A stretch of DNA of 64,000 nt. Source: Duganella dendranthematis (lineage in GTDB: Bacteria > Pseudomonadota > Gammaproteobacteria > Burkholderiales > Burkholderiaceae_D). The DNA is taken from the NCBI RefSeq assembly GCF_012849375.1, contig NZ_CP051684.1, positions 6,076,001 through 6,140,000 on the forward strand. Reading direction: 5' to 3'. Position numbers and translations under genes: made by a program. Positions 8,641 through 17,850 of the stretch are shown here, piece by piece (the stretch's first letter is position 1; each line of letters starts with the position of its first letter). The notes under the pieces were generated by a model. The model did no database searches, was not told the DNA's origin, and saw nothing but the letters and a program-made list of their open reading frames with translations.

Positions 8641-9477
8641 GTGTTTCTACTGGCGGTAACACTTTATTTTTTATTGGCGTGCTTCATTAGCTGGATGGTG
8701 CTATTTCCGTCCGGGCGCGAATTCGTCGTGTCGGCTTTGGCCGGGGCTAACGCGCGCCTCCAGCAAACGCTGGGCCGCGCCGCCAGTCGCCGCCGCGCCG
8801 AGCTGGGTGCGCTTGGCCGTTCGGGGCGTCAATCGATGGGTGGCCTGCGCGATTTTCTGGCCGAGCATTATGTGCTGTGCCTGGGCGGCCTGGCGCTGCT
8901 GACCATCCCGCCGATGCTAGCGTTGCTGCTGGCGCGGCCGACGCTGAATGGCTTTGACAGCTCTACCCGCGAGGTCAACACGCAAGTGGCGGGCCTGCTG
9001 GAAGGCGAACAGCTGGTGCCGCCACCGGCGTTGCCGCCGCTGGTGTTCACCACCGCCGAAGTGCAGCTGGAGCGGCCGATGCTGATCTCGGCGAGCCGCG
9101 ACTGGGCGCAGCTCGACGCCGTCTATGCGCAGCGGCTGTTGATGGTGTTCCGCATCATGAAAGAAAAATACGGGTATGACATGGCGCTGCTGGAAGGTTA
9201 CCGCAGTCCCGAGCGTCAGAACAAACTGGCCGCACTGGGTTCCGGCGTGACCAACGCCGCCGCGTTCCAGAGCTGGCACCAATACGGTCTGGCTGCCGAT
9301 TGCGCCTTCCTGCGCGACGGCAAGCTGGTGATTTCCGAGCGCGATCCATGGGCGATGCGCGGTTACCAGCTGTATGGCGAGGTCGCCGAGTCCATGGGCA
9401 TGACCTGGGGCGGGCGCTGGAAGATGATGGATTTCGGGCACACAGAACTGCGCCGGCCCGGCGTGATGAAACAATAG
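8641..9477 (+). CDS. M15-family peptidoglycan peptidase, TagX-like
   Basis: About 278 residues with an N-terminal membrane helix, a second helix (LALLTIPPMLALLLA) and a periplasmic M15/VanY-like domain. SWHQYGLAAD matches the SxHxxGxAxD zinc motif and DFGHTEL supplies the later zinc His. In Acinetobacter the comparable T6SS protein TagX is an L,D-endopeptidase that opens peptidoglycan for assembly. GTG 8641 is preferred because GAGGG lies 4 bases upstream; the frame extends to a TTG at 8617 without a good site. It heads the operon containing tssM, tagF, the OmpA gene and tssA, so local cell-wall remodelling for T6SS assembly is its likely job. Confidence 0.85.
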   Translation: MFLLAVTLYFLLACFISWMVLFPSGREFVVSALAGANARLQQTLGRAASRRRAELGALGRSGRQSMGGLRDFLAEHYVLCLGGLALLTIPPMLALLLARPTLNGFDSSTREVNTQVAGLLEGEQLVPPPALPPLVFTTAEVQLERPMLISASRDWAQLDAVYAQRLLMVFRIMKEKYGYDMALLEGYRSPERQNKLAALGSGVTNAAAFQSWHQYGLAADCAFLRDGKLVISERDPWAMRGYQLYGEVAESMGMTWGGRWKMMDFGHTELRRPGVMKQ

Positions 9478-9490
9478 GAGAACATGATCA

Positions 9491-10939
9491 ATGGTCTGGT
9501 TACGTAACGTTGCCCTGGCCGCCGCCGCATTCGGCGCCAGCTGGGGTGGCGCCATCTGGTTCTGGCGCGAGACCAATCGCATGCCGGCCAGCGGTGAGCT
9601 GGTGCTGTACCTGCTGGTGCTGCCGGTGGCGCTGCTGGCCGCGTTGTGGCTGGGCCGAAAGGTGTGGACGCGCGCCACCCTGCCCGCCGCGCCAGCCGCC
9701 GCTGGCGCCGCGCATGCAGCGGCAGAGATTCCGGCCGCGCCGCCGCTGCCGGCCGCATTGACCATCGCCGCCACCGCCCTGCGCGCACCGCATGGCGAGT
9801 CGGTGGCGGAGCTGCGTGCCGCGCTGTCCGAACATCGCGCCCGCCCGCAGCTCGACAGCGAACTGTATGACGACGACGGCTACCCGATCCTGTCCGCCCG
9901 CCTGACGGAAGCCGGCGACGGCGCGCTGCGCGAAGAACTGGAACAATGGCGCCATCGCCAGCAACTGGACGATCCGCGCTTCGACCAGGCCCAGTGGCGC
10001 GCACTGGCCGCCGCCAGCGCGGTGGTCGCCGATCTGACAGCAGAAGCCACGCTGCATGAAGACCTGGAGCCATGGCTGGAGCAACAGCAAGCGCGCCAGC
10101 AGAACAGCCTGCCGCCCGACGCGCCTGCCGCGCGCACGCCGCCAACGCTGCAACTGCTGGCCCTGTGGCCGCAAGCATGGCAGCCGGCCCAGCGCGACCT
10201 GGCCTGGCAATGGCTGCGCCATCTGGCCACGCAAGCAGGCTGGCCGCAAACGCTGATCGCACCGGCCGCGCCGCTGCAACAGCAACAGGACGACGATGCT
10301 GGCGCGCTGCTGGCGCAACTGCTGCAACGCGCCGGCAATTCGCAGCAGCCCTCCCTGGCGCTGGTGATCGCCGCCGACTCGCACCTGAGCGACGCCGCCA
10401 TCAACCGCCTGCTGAATCAAAACACGCTGTACACCACAGCGCATCCGCAAGGCCACATTCCCGGCGAAGGGGCGGCCGGCTTGCTGCTGGCAGACGCCAA
10501 CGTGGCGCAGCAAATCGGTGCCACCGGAAGCGTCCTGCAAGCGGTGCACATCGGCCGCCGTAGCGCCTCCGCCGACACCGTCAAACGCGACACCGACACC
10601 TGCCTGTCCAGCGCCATCGCCGACGTATTGAAAGCGGCCCAGCTGGACGGCGCCGCCATCGAATTAGTGACCGCCGACACCGGCCACCGCACCAGCCGCG
10701 TGACAGAGCTGATGCACGTGGTCACCGCCGCCGCGCCGCAGCTCGATCCCGGCGCGGATGTGATCAGCGTCGGCGCCAGCAGCGGCAGTTGCGGCGCCGT
10801 CAGCTGGCTGACCGCGCTGGCCATCGCAGACGCCGAGGCGCAGCAGCGCGGCGGCCCTGCACTCAGCATCAGCAATGAAGATCCTTACCGCCGCTGCGCC
10901 GCGCTTGTTCGCCCGGCACCAGCGGCACAAACAGCATGA
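9491..10939 (+). CDS. T6SS-associated membrane protein with degenerate ketosynthase-like C-terminus
   Basis: 482 residues. Two N-terminal hydrophobic segments (VALAAAAFGASWGGAIWFW and LVLYLLVLPVALLAALWLG) anchor a large Ala/Gln-rich soluble part. The C-terminal third resembles the thiolase/ketoacyl-synthase fold: IPGEGAAGLLLAD recalls the GEGAG block and SVGASSGSCGAVSWLTALA recalls the terminal Gly-rich strand. No obvious Cys nucleophile is seen in a ketosynthase context, so catalysis is doubtful. The gene lies 13 bases after the M15 peptidase and 25 before tssM, inside the T6SS operon. The real function is unknown; a structural or regulatory role in membrane-complex assembly is possible. Confidence 0.7.
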   Translation: MVWLRNVALAAAAFGASWGGAIWFWRETNRMPASGELVLYLLVLPVALLAALWLGRKVWTRATLPAAPAAAGAAHAAAEIPAAPPLPAALTIAATALRAPHGESVAELRAALSEHRARPQLDSELYDDDGYPILSARLTEAGDGALREELEQWRHRQQLDDPRFDQAQWRALAAASAVVADLTAEATLHEDLEPWLEQQQARQQNSLPPDAPAARTPPTLQLLALWPQAWQPAQRDLAWQWLRHLATQAGWPQTLIAPAAPLQQQQDDDAGALLAQLLQRAGNSQQPSLALVIAADSHLSDAAINRLLNQNTLYTTAHPQGHIPGEGAAGLLLADANVAQQIGATGSVLQAVHIGRRSASADTVKRDTDTCLSSAIADVLKAAQLDGAAIELVTADTGHRTSRVTELMHVVTAAAPQLDPGADVISVGASSGSCGAVSWLTALAIADAEAQQRGGPALSISNEDPYRRCAALVRPAPAAQTA

Positions 10940-10964
10940 CATTCCCAAGTAACCGAGCCCTATT

Positions 10965-13900
10965 ATGATGCAAAAATTCTGGCTGTTCCTGACCCAACGC
11001 CGTACGCTGATTGTTATCGGCTGGTTGGCCTTTGCGGCACTGCTGTTCCTTGCCGGCGCACTGCTGCAATGGCCGTCGTCAGTGCCGTGGATCGTGCTGG
11101 CGATCGCGTTGGCCTTCGGCGCCATCGTCTGGTACTGGCGCTATCGAAAGACGCAGCGCGCCGCCGGCAAGTTGGGCGACATGCTGGAACAGCAGGCATC
11201 CAAGCCGGTCAAGGTCGATCCGGCCCAGCGCCAGGAAACCGAAGCGCTGCGCACCCGCATGCTGGACGCCATTGGCACCATCAAGAACTCCAAACTGGGA
11301 CAGACCTCCGGCAACGCCGCGCTGTATGAACTGCCGTGGTATATGATCATCGGTAATCCGGCCGCCGGCAAAAGCACGGCGGTGGCCAGCTCCGGCTTGC
11401 AGTTCCCTTTCGCCGACAGCAAAATCGTGCAAGGCGTGGGCGGCACGCGTAACTGCGACTGGTTCTTCACCACCGACGGCATCCTGCTCGATACGGCTGG
11501 CCGCTATTCGGTCGTGGACGAAGACCGTGGCGAGTGGTTCGGCTTCCTGGACCTGCTGAAGAAATACCGCAAGAAGGCGCCGATCAACGGCATCATCATC
11601 GCCGTCAGCGTCGCCGAGTTGACCCGCAACCGTCCCGAATTCGCCATCAACCTGGCCAAGAACCTCCGCCAGCGCGTGCAGGAACTGACCGAGCGGCTGG
11701 AAGTGCATGCCCCGGTCTACGTTCTGTTCACCAAGGCCGACCTGATCACCGGTTTCAACGAATTTTTCCAGGACGCCGAACGCGGTGAACGTGACAAGGT
11801 ATGGGGTGCCACCCTGCCCTACAGCCGCAGCACCGGCAGCGAAGAAGTGTTGAACCAGTTCGACGCCCGCTTCGACGAATTGTACGAAGGCCTGAAAGAC
11901 CAGAGCGCAGCCAACATGGCGCTGCAATGGCGCGAACGCATGCCGCCTGGCGTGTTCACCTTCCCGCTCGAATTCAGCTCGATCAAGCCGGCGCTGCGCA
12001 CCTTCATCGCCACGCTGTTTGAAGAAAATCCATTCCAGTTCAAACCCGTTTTCCGCGGCTTCTACTTCACCAGCGCGCTGCAGGAAGGCGAAACCGTATC
12101 GGCTTCGTCGCAACGGGTGGCGCAACGCTTCGACCTGCAACTGAAACCTGCCGAACATGAAGCAGCCCACCAGCAGCAGGGCTACTTCCTGCTTAACCTG
12201 TTCCGCAAGGTGATCTTCGCCGACAAGGATCTGGTATCACAATACGCCAGCCCGGCCAAGACCCGCATGCGCTACGTCGCCTTCTTCGCCGCCACCGCGT
12301 TGGCCGGCCTGGCGCTGGCCGGCTGGAGCTGGTCGTACATGAACAACCGACAGCTGGTGGCTAATGTGCAGGCGGACCTGGACCAGGCCATCAAGGTGCA
12401 GGAAAAATCGATGGATCTGCAATCGCGTTTTGCCGCGCTGGAGATCCTGCAAGACCGCATCGAACAGCTGGACAAGTATGAAGAGAGTCGCCCGATGTCT
12501 CTCAGCTTCGGCCTGTATCAGGGCACGCTGCTGGACCGCAAGCTGCGCGAGGAATACTTCAACGGCGTGCGCGAAGTGATGCTCAAGCCAGTCGGCCAGA
12601 CGCTGGAAGCCTTCCTCGCCGAAGTTAATAGCGGCGCGGCGAATCTGCAGCCGATGGCGCGCCCATTGACCGCCAGCAGCAGCGGCGGCAACTCGGCGCC
12701 GCCGAACGCCACGCAGGCCGAAGCCGCAGCCGCCATCAACAACAGCGCGCAGCAGTTCAAGGACGCTTCACCAACCGATGCCGAAGACGCGTACAACGCG
12801 CTCAAGACCTACCTGATGCTGGGCGATAAATCGCGCGCCGAAGCCGGCCACCTGAACGACCAGCTGACCCGCTTCTGGCGCGTGTGGCTGGACACCAACC
12901 GCGGCACCATGTCGCGCGAGCAGATGATCCGCAGCGCCGAGCGCATGATCTCCTTCTACTTGGCGCAGATCAACGACACCTCGTGGCCGCAGATCGACAC
13001 CCGTCTGGCGCTGGTCGACCAGACCCGCGACAATCTGCGCCGCGTGGTACGCGGCATGCCGGCCCGTGAACGGGTCTACGCCGACGTCAAAGCCCGCGCC
13101 GCCACCCGCTTCCCCGCCGTGACGGTGGCCGCCATCGTCGGCGATCAGGACAAGGAACTGGTGCTGGGCAGCTATGCCGTCCCGGGCAGCTTTACCCGCG
13201 CCGCATGGCAGGGCTTCGTGCAGGACGCCTTCCGCGAAGCCGCCAACCGCGAACTGCAAAGCGCCGACTGGGTGCTCAAAACTTCGTCCAAGGATGACCT
13301 GACGCTGGAAGGCAGCCCGGAACAGATCCAGAAATCGCTGGTGGACCTTTACAAGAACGACTATGCCCGCGAATGGCAGAAATTTGTGCAGGGCGTGACG
13401 ATCCGTGACCTGTCCAACTTCGACCAGGCCGCAGGTGCGATGAACCGTCTGGGCGACCCGCAAAATTCGCCGTTGAATAAGCTGATGAACAGCGTCTACG
13501 AACAAACCTCGTGGGACAACCCGTCGCTGATCGACGCCGGCCTGCAACGCGCGCAGCGTGGCGTCAGCGGCTGGTTCAAGGAAACCATCCTGCGCCAGAA
13601 ACCATCGCAGCTGAATATCAACGTCAGCAGCGGTGGCGTGCAGAACGCCGCCCTCCCGCTCGGCCCTGTCGGCCGGGAGTTCTCCGGCGTGGCGCGGCTG
13701 GTGGTCGCCAAGGACCAGGGCGCGTCGCTGATGCGCGGCTATATGGAGCAGTTGTCCAAGCTGCGCGGCCGCTTCAACCAGATCAAGAATCAGGGCGACC
13801 CAGGCCCCGGCGCCAAGCAGCTGATGCAGCAAACGCTGGATGGAAATGGCTCTGAACTGGCGGAAGCGCTGAAGTACGTGGACGAGCAAATGCTGACCGG

Positions 13901-14981
13901 GATGACCGATGCGCAGAAAGCCGCCATTCGTCCGCTACTGGTCCGTCCGCTGATCCAGACCTTCGCGGTGATCGTGCAGCCGACCGAAACGGAAGTTAAT
14001 AAGGTATGGGCGGCGCAGGTGCTGCAACCGTTCCGCCAGTCGCTGGCCACTAAGTATCCGTTCGCCACCGAATCCAAGGCGGAGGCCAGCAACGCCGAAA
14101 TCGGCGCGGTGTTCGGTCCGGAAGGCGCGATCGCCAAGTTCTTCGACTCCACGCTTGGTCCACTGGTGGTGCGCCGTGGCGACACGGTCAGCGCCCGCAC
14201 CTGGGCCAATATGGGCATCAATCTGGCGCCGCCGGTGGTGGCCAGCTTCCCTGGCTGGGTAGCGCCGCTGGCGGCCAATGGTGTCGCAAACGCGGCCGCA
14301 TCCAGCGGTGGCGAAGGCCAGACCAACTTCGACCTGCAAGCGCTGGGCGCCGTCAGCGCCACCGAGTTCACCATCGAGATCGATGGCCAGGCCTTGCGCT
14401 GGCGCGGCCAGCCGCAGCCTTGGGTGCATATGACGTGGCCAAATCCAGCCGGCGTGCCGGGTGCGAAGATCACCGCCATCACGCCCGAAGGCCGTAGCAT
14501 TGTGGTGTTCAACGAACCGGGCCACTTCGGCCTGAAGAAAATGATCGATGCCGCCAAGCGCAAACGCAAGGACAACGGCGCCTTTGAACTGACCTGGGAT
14601 AACTCGGGCGTGTCGGTTACCGCCAACCTGAAAATCGGCGCAAGCACGCCGCCACCACCAGTGCAGGCGCAAGCTGCCGCGCCTTCGACGGCAGGCTTCA
14701 AGCGCCTGCGTCTGCCGGATACCGTGACCGCGCCTGCACCGGCGCCAACGCCAGCCGCCGCTGATGCACCTGCCGCAGCTGCCGCAGCCGCCAAGCCCGG
14801 CCTTCCAGCCGGAGCAGCGGCTCCTGCCACGCCTGCCGCGCCGGGCGCTCCTGTCATGCCTGGCGCTCCGGGTGCACCGGCATCAGCGCCAGCACCGGGC
14901 CGCGCACCTGCACCGGTGCCAGCCACCATGCCGGCGCCGCAACCCGGCACCGTCATTCGCACCGCTGGAGCCCAGCCATGA
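10965..14981 (+). CDS. tssM: T6SS membrane complex protein TssM (IcmF)
   Basis: 1338 residues. Two membrane helices lie within the first 57 residues; a cytoplasmic NTPase-like domain with Walker A GNPAAGKST (130-138) and LDTAGRY follows; a third helix (YVAFFAATALAGLALAGW, near 430-450) leads to the long periplasmic region. TssM spans the inner membrane and with TssL forms the channel through which the tube is fired. The last roughly 85 residues are an Ala/Pro-rich low-complexity tail that I do not know from standard TssM. The gene overlaps tagF by 4 bases. No TssJ, the usual lipoprotein partner, is visible in the window. Confidence 0.97.
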   Translation: MMQKFWLFLTQRRTLIVIGWLAFAALLFLAGALLQWPSSVPWIVLAIALAFGAIVWYWRYRKTQRAAGKLGDMLEQQASKPVKVDPAQRQETEALRTRMLDAIGTIKNSKLGQTSGNAALYELPWYMIIGNPAAGKSTAVASSGLQFPFADSKIVQGVGGTRNCDWFFTTDGILLDTAGRYSVVDEDRGEWFGFLDLLKKYRKKAPINGIIIAVSVAELTRNRPEFAINLAKNLRQRVQELTERLEVHAPVYVLFTKADLITGFNEFFQDAERGERDKVWGATLPYSRSTGSEEVLNQFDARFDELYEGLKDQSAANMALQWRERMPPGVFTFPLEFSSIKPALRTFIATLFEENPFQFKPVFRGFYFTSALQEGETVSASSQRVAQRFDLQLKPAEHEAAHQQQGYFLLNLFRKVIFADKDLVSQYASPAKTRMRYVAFFAATALAGLALAGWSWSYMNNRQLVANVQADLDQAIKVQEKSMDLQSRFAALEILQDRIEQLDKYEESRPMSLSFGLYQGTLLDRKLREEYFNGVREVMLKPVGQTLEAFLAEVNSGAANLQPMARPLTASSSGGNSAPPNATQAEAAAAINNSAQQFKDASPTDAEDAYNALKTYLMLGDKSRAEAGHLNDQLTRFWRVWLDTNRGTMSREQMIRSAERMISFYLAQINDTSWPQIDTRLALVDQTRDNLRRVVRGMPARERVYADVKARAATRFPAVTVAAIVGDQDKELVLGSYAVPGSFTRAAWQGFVQDAFREAANRELQSADWVLKTSSKDDLTLEGSPEQIQKSLVDLYKNDYAREWQKFVQGVTIRDLSNFDQAAGAMNRLGDPQNSPLNKLMNSVYEQTSWDNPSLIDAGLQRAQRGVSGWFKETILRQKPSQLNINVSSGGVQNAALPLGPVGREFSGVARLVVAKDQGASLMRGYMEQLSKLRGRFNQIKNQGDPGPGAKQLMQQTLDGNGSELAEALKYVDEQMLTGMTDAQKAAIRPLLVRPLIQTFAVIVQPTETEVNKVWAAQVLQPFRQSLATKYPFATESKAEASNAEIGAVFGPEGAIAKFFDSTLGPLVVRRGDTVSARTWANMGINLAPPVVASFPGWVAPLAANGVANAAASSGGEGQTNFDLQALGAVSATEFTIEIDGQALRWRGQPQPWVHMTWPNPAGVPGAKITAITPEGRSIVVFNEPGHFGLKKMIDAAKRKRKDNGAFELTWDNSGVSVTANLKIGASTPPPPVQAQAAAPSTAGFKRLRLPDTVTAPAPAPTPAAADAPAAAAAAAKPGLPAGAAAPATPAAPGAPVMPGAPGAPASAPAPGRAPAPVPATMPAPQPGTVIRTAGAQP

Positions 14982-15964
14982 GTCGCGGCGCCACCATCGC
15001 CCACATCGGCTACTTCGGCAAGGTGCCCGGACGCGGCGACTTCGTCAAAGGCGGCGACAGCCCGGCCCTGATCAAGGTGCTAGATGACTGGCTCGCCCAG
15101 GCGATGGACCTGATGAGCACCGACGCCCGCTGGAAGCTGAACTACGACGCCGTCGCGCCGCTGCACTTCGCCTTCGTCGGCCCGCGCCGCCGTCACGCGA
15201 TCGCCGGCCATATCGTCGCCAGTAGCGACCAGTCGTCGCGCCGCTTCCCGTTCCTGATGACCAGCAGTGTGGAAGTCGCCGACCCGGCCACCTTTGTGCA
15301 GACCGCGCCGCTGGTGTTCAACCGCCTTTGGACCCGGCTGGCGACGCTGAGCAGCGGCGTAGTCGCCGCCAGCGATCCCGCCACGCCACTGCAAATGGCG
15401 GCCGCCGAAGCGATCGAACTCGATCTGCGCAGCGCCGCTTACCAGGCCACCTTCGAGGACTTTCTGGAACTGCAAACCATCGGCGGCCTCGATACGCTGT
15501 TGTCGCAGGCAGGATTCCGTGGCTCGTCGCGCCAGGTGCTGCTGGCGCTTGGCATGCTGCTGCAACCGGTGATGGCCAGCAGTTCCAGCCGGCTGGATAA
15601 AACGCTGCTGCTGCCGCTGCCGCAAGACCCGATGTACCGCAACCTGGTCGCCGCCTTCTGGCTGCACCTGATCACGCCCTTCCTGGCGCGCGCGGACTTC
15701 GAACTAGCGCTGTTCCTCACGCGCCAGCGCGAACAGCCGGTGCTGCTGGTCGGCTTTAGCGGTGCCTCGCCGGCTACGCTGCACGGCATCATGGACCCGC
15801 AGGCCGCGCAGGAACAGCAGATCGCGTTTGAACAACTGGACTGGGTGGAGGAACAGGCTGACAGCGACTACGCCGTCAAAAAACTGTCCACCTATCTGTC
15901 GCAGCCCTCCCTGTCACTCAAGTCCGCGCTGGAGTCGGTCAGCACGGCGTTTATCGGAACCTAG
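14978..15964 (+). CDS. tagF: T6SS-associated regulator TagF (ImpM family)
   Basis: 328 residues beginning with the family motif GYFGKVPGRGDFVKGG. TagF proteins act post-translationally, in studied systems repressing T6SS assembly until a signal relieves them. The start overlaps the tssM stop (ATGA), so the two are co-translated. No PpkA/PppA/Fha threonine-phosphorylation genes are seen here, so if TagF acts in this species it would do so without the local phosphorylation cascade. Length is longer than the bare domain; the C-terminal portion is conserved-looking but not assigned. Confidence 0.9.
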   Translation: MSRGATIAHIGYFGKVPGRGDFVKGGDSPALIKVLDDWLAQAMDLMSTDARWKLNYDAVAPLHFAFVGPRRRHAIAGHIVASSDQSSRRFPFLMTSSVEVADPATFVQTAPLVFNRLWTRLATLSSGVVAASDPATPLQMAAAEAIELDLRSAAYQATFEDFLELQTIGGLDTLLSQAGFRGSSRQVLLALGMLLQPVMASSSSRLDKTLLLPLPQDPMYRNLVAAFWLHLITPFLARADFELALFLTRQREQPVLLVGFSGASPATLHGIMDPQAAQEQQIAFEQLDWVEEQADSDYAVKKLSTYLSQPSLSLKSALESVSTAFIGT

Positions 15965-15968
15965 AATC

Positions 15969-16733
15969 ATGCGTACTCTTTTATTCACAAGCCTGATGCT
16001 GGCCGCCGGCGCCACCTTCGCGCAGGCCAACGTGGTGCAACCGGGCCAGGTGCTGGCCGCCGGCACCCTGCCCGATGAAGCTAGCAAGGCCGCCGTGCTG
16101 GCCAAGCTGCGCGAGGTTTATGGCGCCGACAAGGTGGTCGATCAGATCTCCATCGACAAGGTGGCCACGCCGGCCAACTGGAACCAGTATGTGCAAAAGC
16201 TGCTGACGCCGGACCTGAAGCAGATCAGCCGCGGCCAGTTGAAGATCGACGGCAGCACCGTCAGCCTGCGCGGGGAAGTCGGCAACGAGGCGGTACGACA
16301 GCGCATCGCCAGCAATATCGCCACCAACCTCAATCCGACCTACACCGTCAACAATGGCCTGCGCGTATCGGCGGCCGACCAGGGCGTGCTGGATAGCGCG
16401 CTGGCCAACCGCATCATCGAGTTCGAAAGCGGCAAGGCCGAACTGACGCCGGCCGGCAAGGCGATTCTGGACGAGATGGTAGTAGCCCTGCGCAAGCTGG
16501 ATAAGCGCAAGGTGGACATCATCGGCCACACCGACAGCGCCGGTCTGCGCGCCACCAATCAAGGTCTGAGCCAGGCGCGCGCAGAAGCGGTCAAGGCTTA
16601 CCTGGCCAGCCATGGCATCAACGGGGAACTGCTGACGGCCAGCGGCCAGGGCCCGGACCGCCCAATCGCCAGCAACGACACGGCCGAAGGCCGCCAGCGC
16701 AACCGCCGTATCGAATTCCGTATGGCGCAGTAA
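15969..16733 (+). CDS. OmpA-family peptidoglycan-binding protein (TagN-like)
   Basis: 254 residues with a signal peptide (LLFTSLMLAAGATFAQA), a BON-like middle segment (LKIDGSTVSLRGEVGNEAVR) and a C-terminal OmpA domain with the motif GHTDSAGLRATNQGLSQARA and the Arg-rich end RQRNRRIEF, which bind peptidoglycan. In T6SS loci lacking an OmpA domain on TssL, a separate OmpA protein anchors the membrane complex to the wall; the TssL here lacks one. ATG 15969 gives the signal peptide directly; the longer open frame upstream overlaps tagF in another frame and is not used. Confidence 0.9.
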   Translation: MRTLLFTSLMLAAGATFAQANVVQPGQVLAAGTLPDEASKAAVLAKLREVYGADKVVDQISIDKVATPANWNQYVQKLLTPDLKQISRGQLKIDGSTVSLRGEVGNEAVRQRIASNIATNLNPTYTVNNGLRVSAADQGVLDSALANRIIEFESGKAELTPAGKAILDEMVVALRKLDKRKVDIIGHTDSAGLRATNQGLSQARAEAVKAYLASHGINGELLTASGQGPDRPIASNDTAEGRQRNRRIEFRMAQ

Positions 16734-16743
16734 AGAGGACACC

Positions 16744-17784
16744 ATGTATTCTGCACAAGAGCTTTTAGAACCAATCTCCGTTAGCCAGCCTGCTGGTGGC
16801 GATCTGTCGTTTTCCCCTGAACTGGACGCGATTGCGCAGGCGCGCAAGTTTGACGACCCTTCGCTCGATCAGGGCGAATGGGTGACTGAATTGAAGGAAG
16901 CCGACTGGCCGTTCGTGGTGGAGCGCTGCGCGCATCTGCTCAAGACCGCCAGCAAGGATCTGCGGCTGGCCGTATGGCTGACCGAGGCCGGCGCGCGCGT
17001 GCACCATCTGCGCGGCCTGGGCGAAGGCTATCTGTTGCTGGCCGGCTTGTGTGACCAGTATTGGGATACAGGCCTGTATCCGTCGGCGGAAGACGGCGAT
17101 AACGATCAGCGTACTGGCAATTTGAGCTGGATTTTGTCCCGCACGCCAGCGCTGGTGCGCGAGATCGGCTTGACCGAGAACGGCGATTATTCGACTGTCG
17201 ATTTTGAATCGGCGCGCAAGCGTGCGGGCAGTGGTAATGAGGAACAGCAGAACCGCGCACCAAAGCTGGCGGACATGGAAACGGCCAAGCGCAATAACTC
17301 GGCACGGTTTGCGACGGCGTTCCGCGCGGATGCGCAGTTTTGCATCGAGGCGCTGGAGCAGCTGGAACGCGTCGCCGATGCGCGTCTCGGCAACGACAGC
17401 CCGGGATTCTCATCAGCGCGCGATGCGGTGAAAGCGATGCTGCATGCGATGCCGGCGCCGGCCGGCGCTTCGGCAGAAGCGCCGGAGCTCGCGTCGCCGG
17501 CGCAAGAGGAAGAAGTGATGGAAGAAGCCACTGGCGCCGTGGCAGCGGACGTGGCGCCTACCCGGCCGGGCGTGATCAGCAACCGCGCGCAGGCCGTGGC
17601 GCAACTGCGCGCTGTGGCGGAATTCTTCCGCCGCACCGAACCCCACAGCCCGGCCTCGTACTTCGCTGAGAAAGCGGCACAAGCCGCGTTGCAAGACCTG
17701 CATACCTGGCTGCGCAGCGTCGTAAAAGACGAAGCCTCGCTGGCCCATATCGAAGAACTGCTCGGCGTGCCGCCCGCAGAATAA
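16744..17784 (+). CDS. tssA: T6SS baseplate/sheath cap protein TssA
   Basis: 346 residues with an ImpA N-terminal domain (about residues 5-120: LLEPISVSQPAGGDLSF, then LGEGYLLLAGLCDQYWDTGLYP) and a C-terminal block RTEPHSPASYFAEKAAQ typical of TssA. TssA primes assembly on the membrane complex and coordinates tube and sheath growth. It follows the OmpA gene by 10 bases with an AAGAGGA ribosome site and is the last gene of the tagX-tssM-tagF-tssA operon. Convergent with clpV across the palindrome at 17785-17847. Confidence 0.94.
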   Translation: MYSAQELLEPISVSQPAGGDLSFSPELDAIAQARKFDDPSLDQGEWVTELKEADWPFVVERCAHLLKTASKDLRLAVWLTEAGARVHHLRGLGEGYLLLAGLCDQYWDTGLYPSAEDGDNDQRTGNLSWILSRTPALVREIGLTENGDYSTVDFESARKRAGSGNEEQQNRAPKLADMETAKRNNSARFATAFRADAQFCIEALEQLERVADARLGNDSPGFSSARDAVKAMLHAMPAPAGASAEAPELASPAQEEEVMEEATGAVAADVAPTRPGVISNRAQAVAQLRAVAEFFRRTEPHSPASYFAEKAAQAALQDLHTWLRSVVKDEASLAHIEELLGVPPAE

Positions 17785-17847
17785 CGTCATTCCCGCGAAA
17801 GCGGGAATCCATACTCAGCATGGGTTCCCGCTTTCGCGGGAATGACG
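17785..17847. repeat. REP-type inverted repeat between convergent tssA and clpV
   Basis: Two near-perfect inverted arms built on GTCATTCCCGCGAAAGC flank a short spacer (ATCCATACTCAGCATGGG region), forming a 63-base hairpin that fills the whole gap between the two stop codons. The GTCATTCCCGCGAAAGCGGG arm type is a widespread proteobacterial repetitive extragenic palindrome. It probably acts as a bidirectional terminator or mRNA stabiliser for the two convergent T6SS operons; no T-run follows it. Confidence 0.88.
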
Positions 17848-17850
17848 TGC

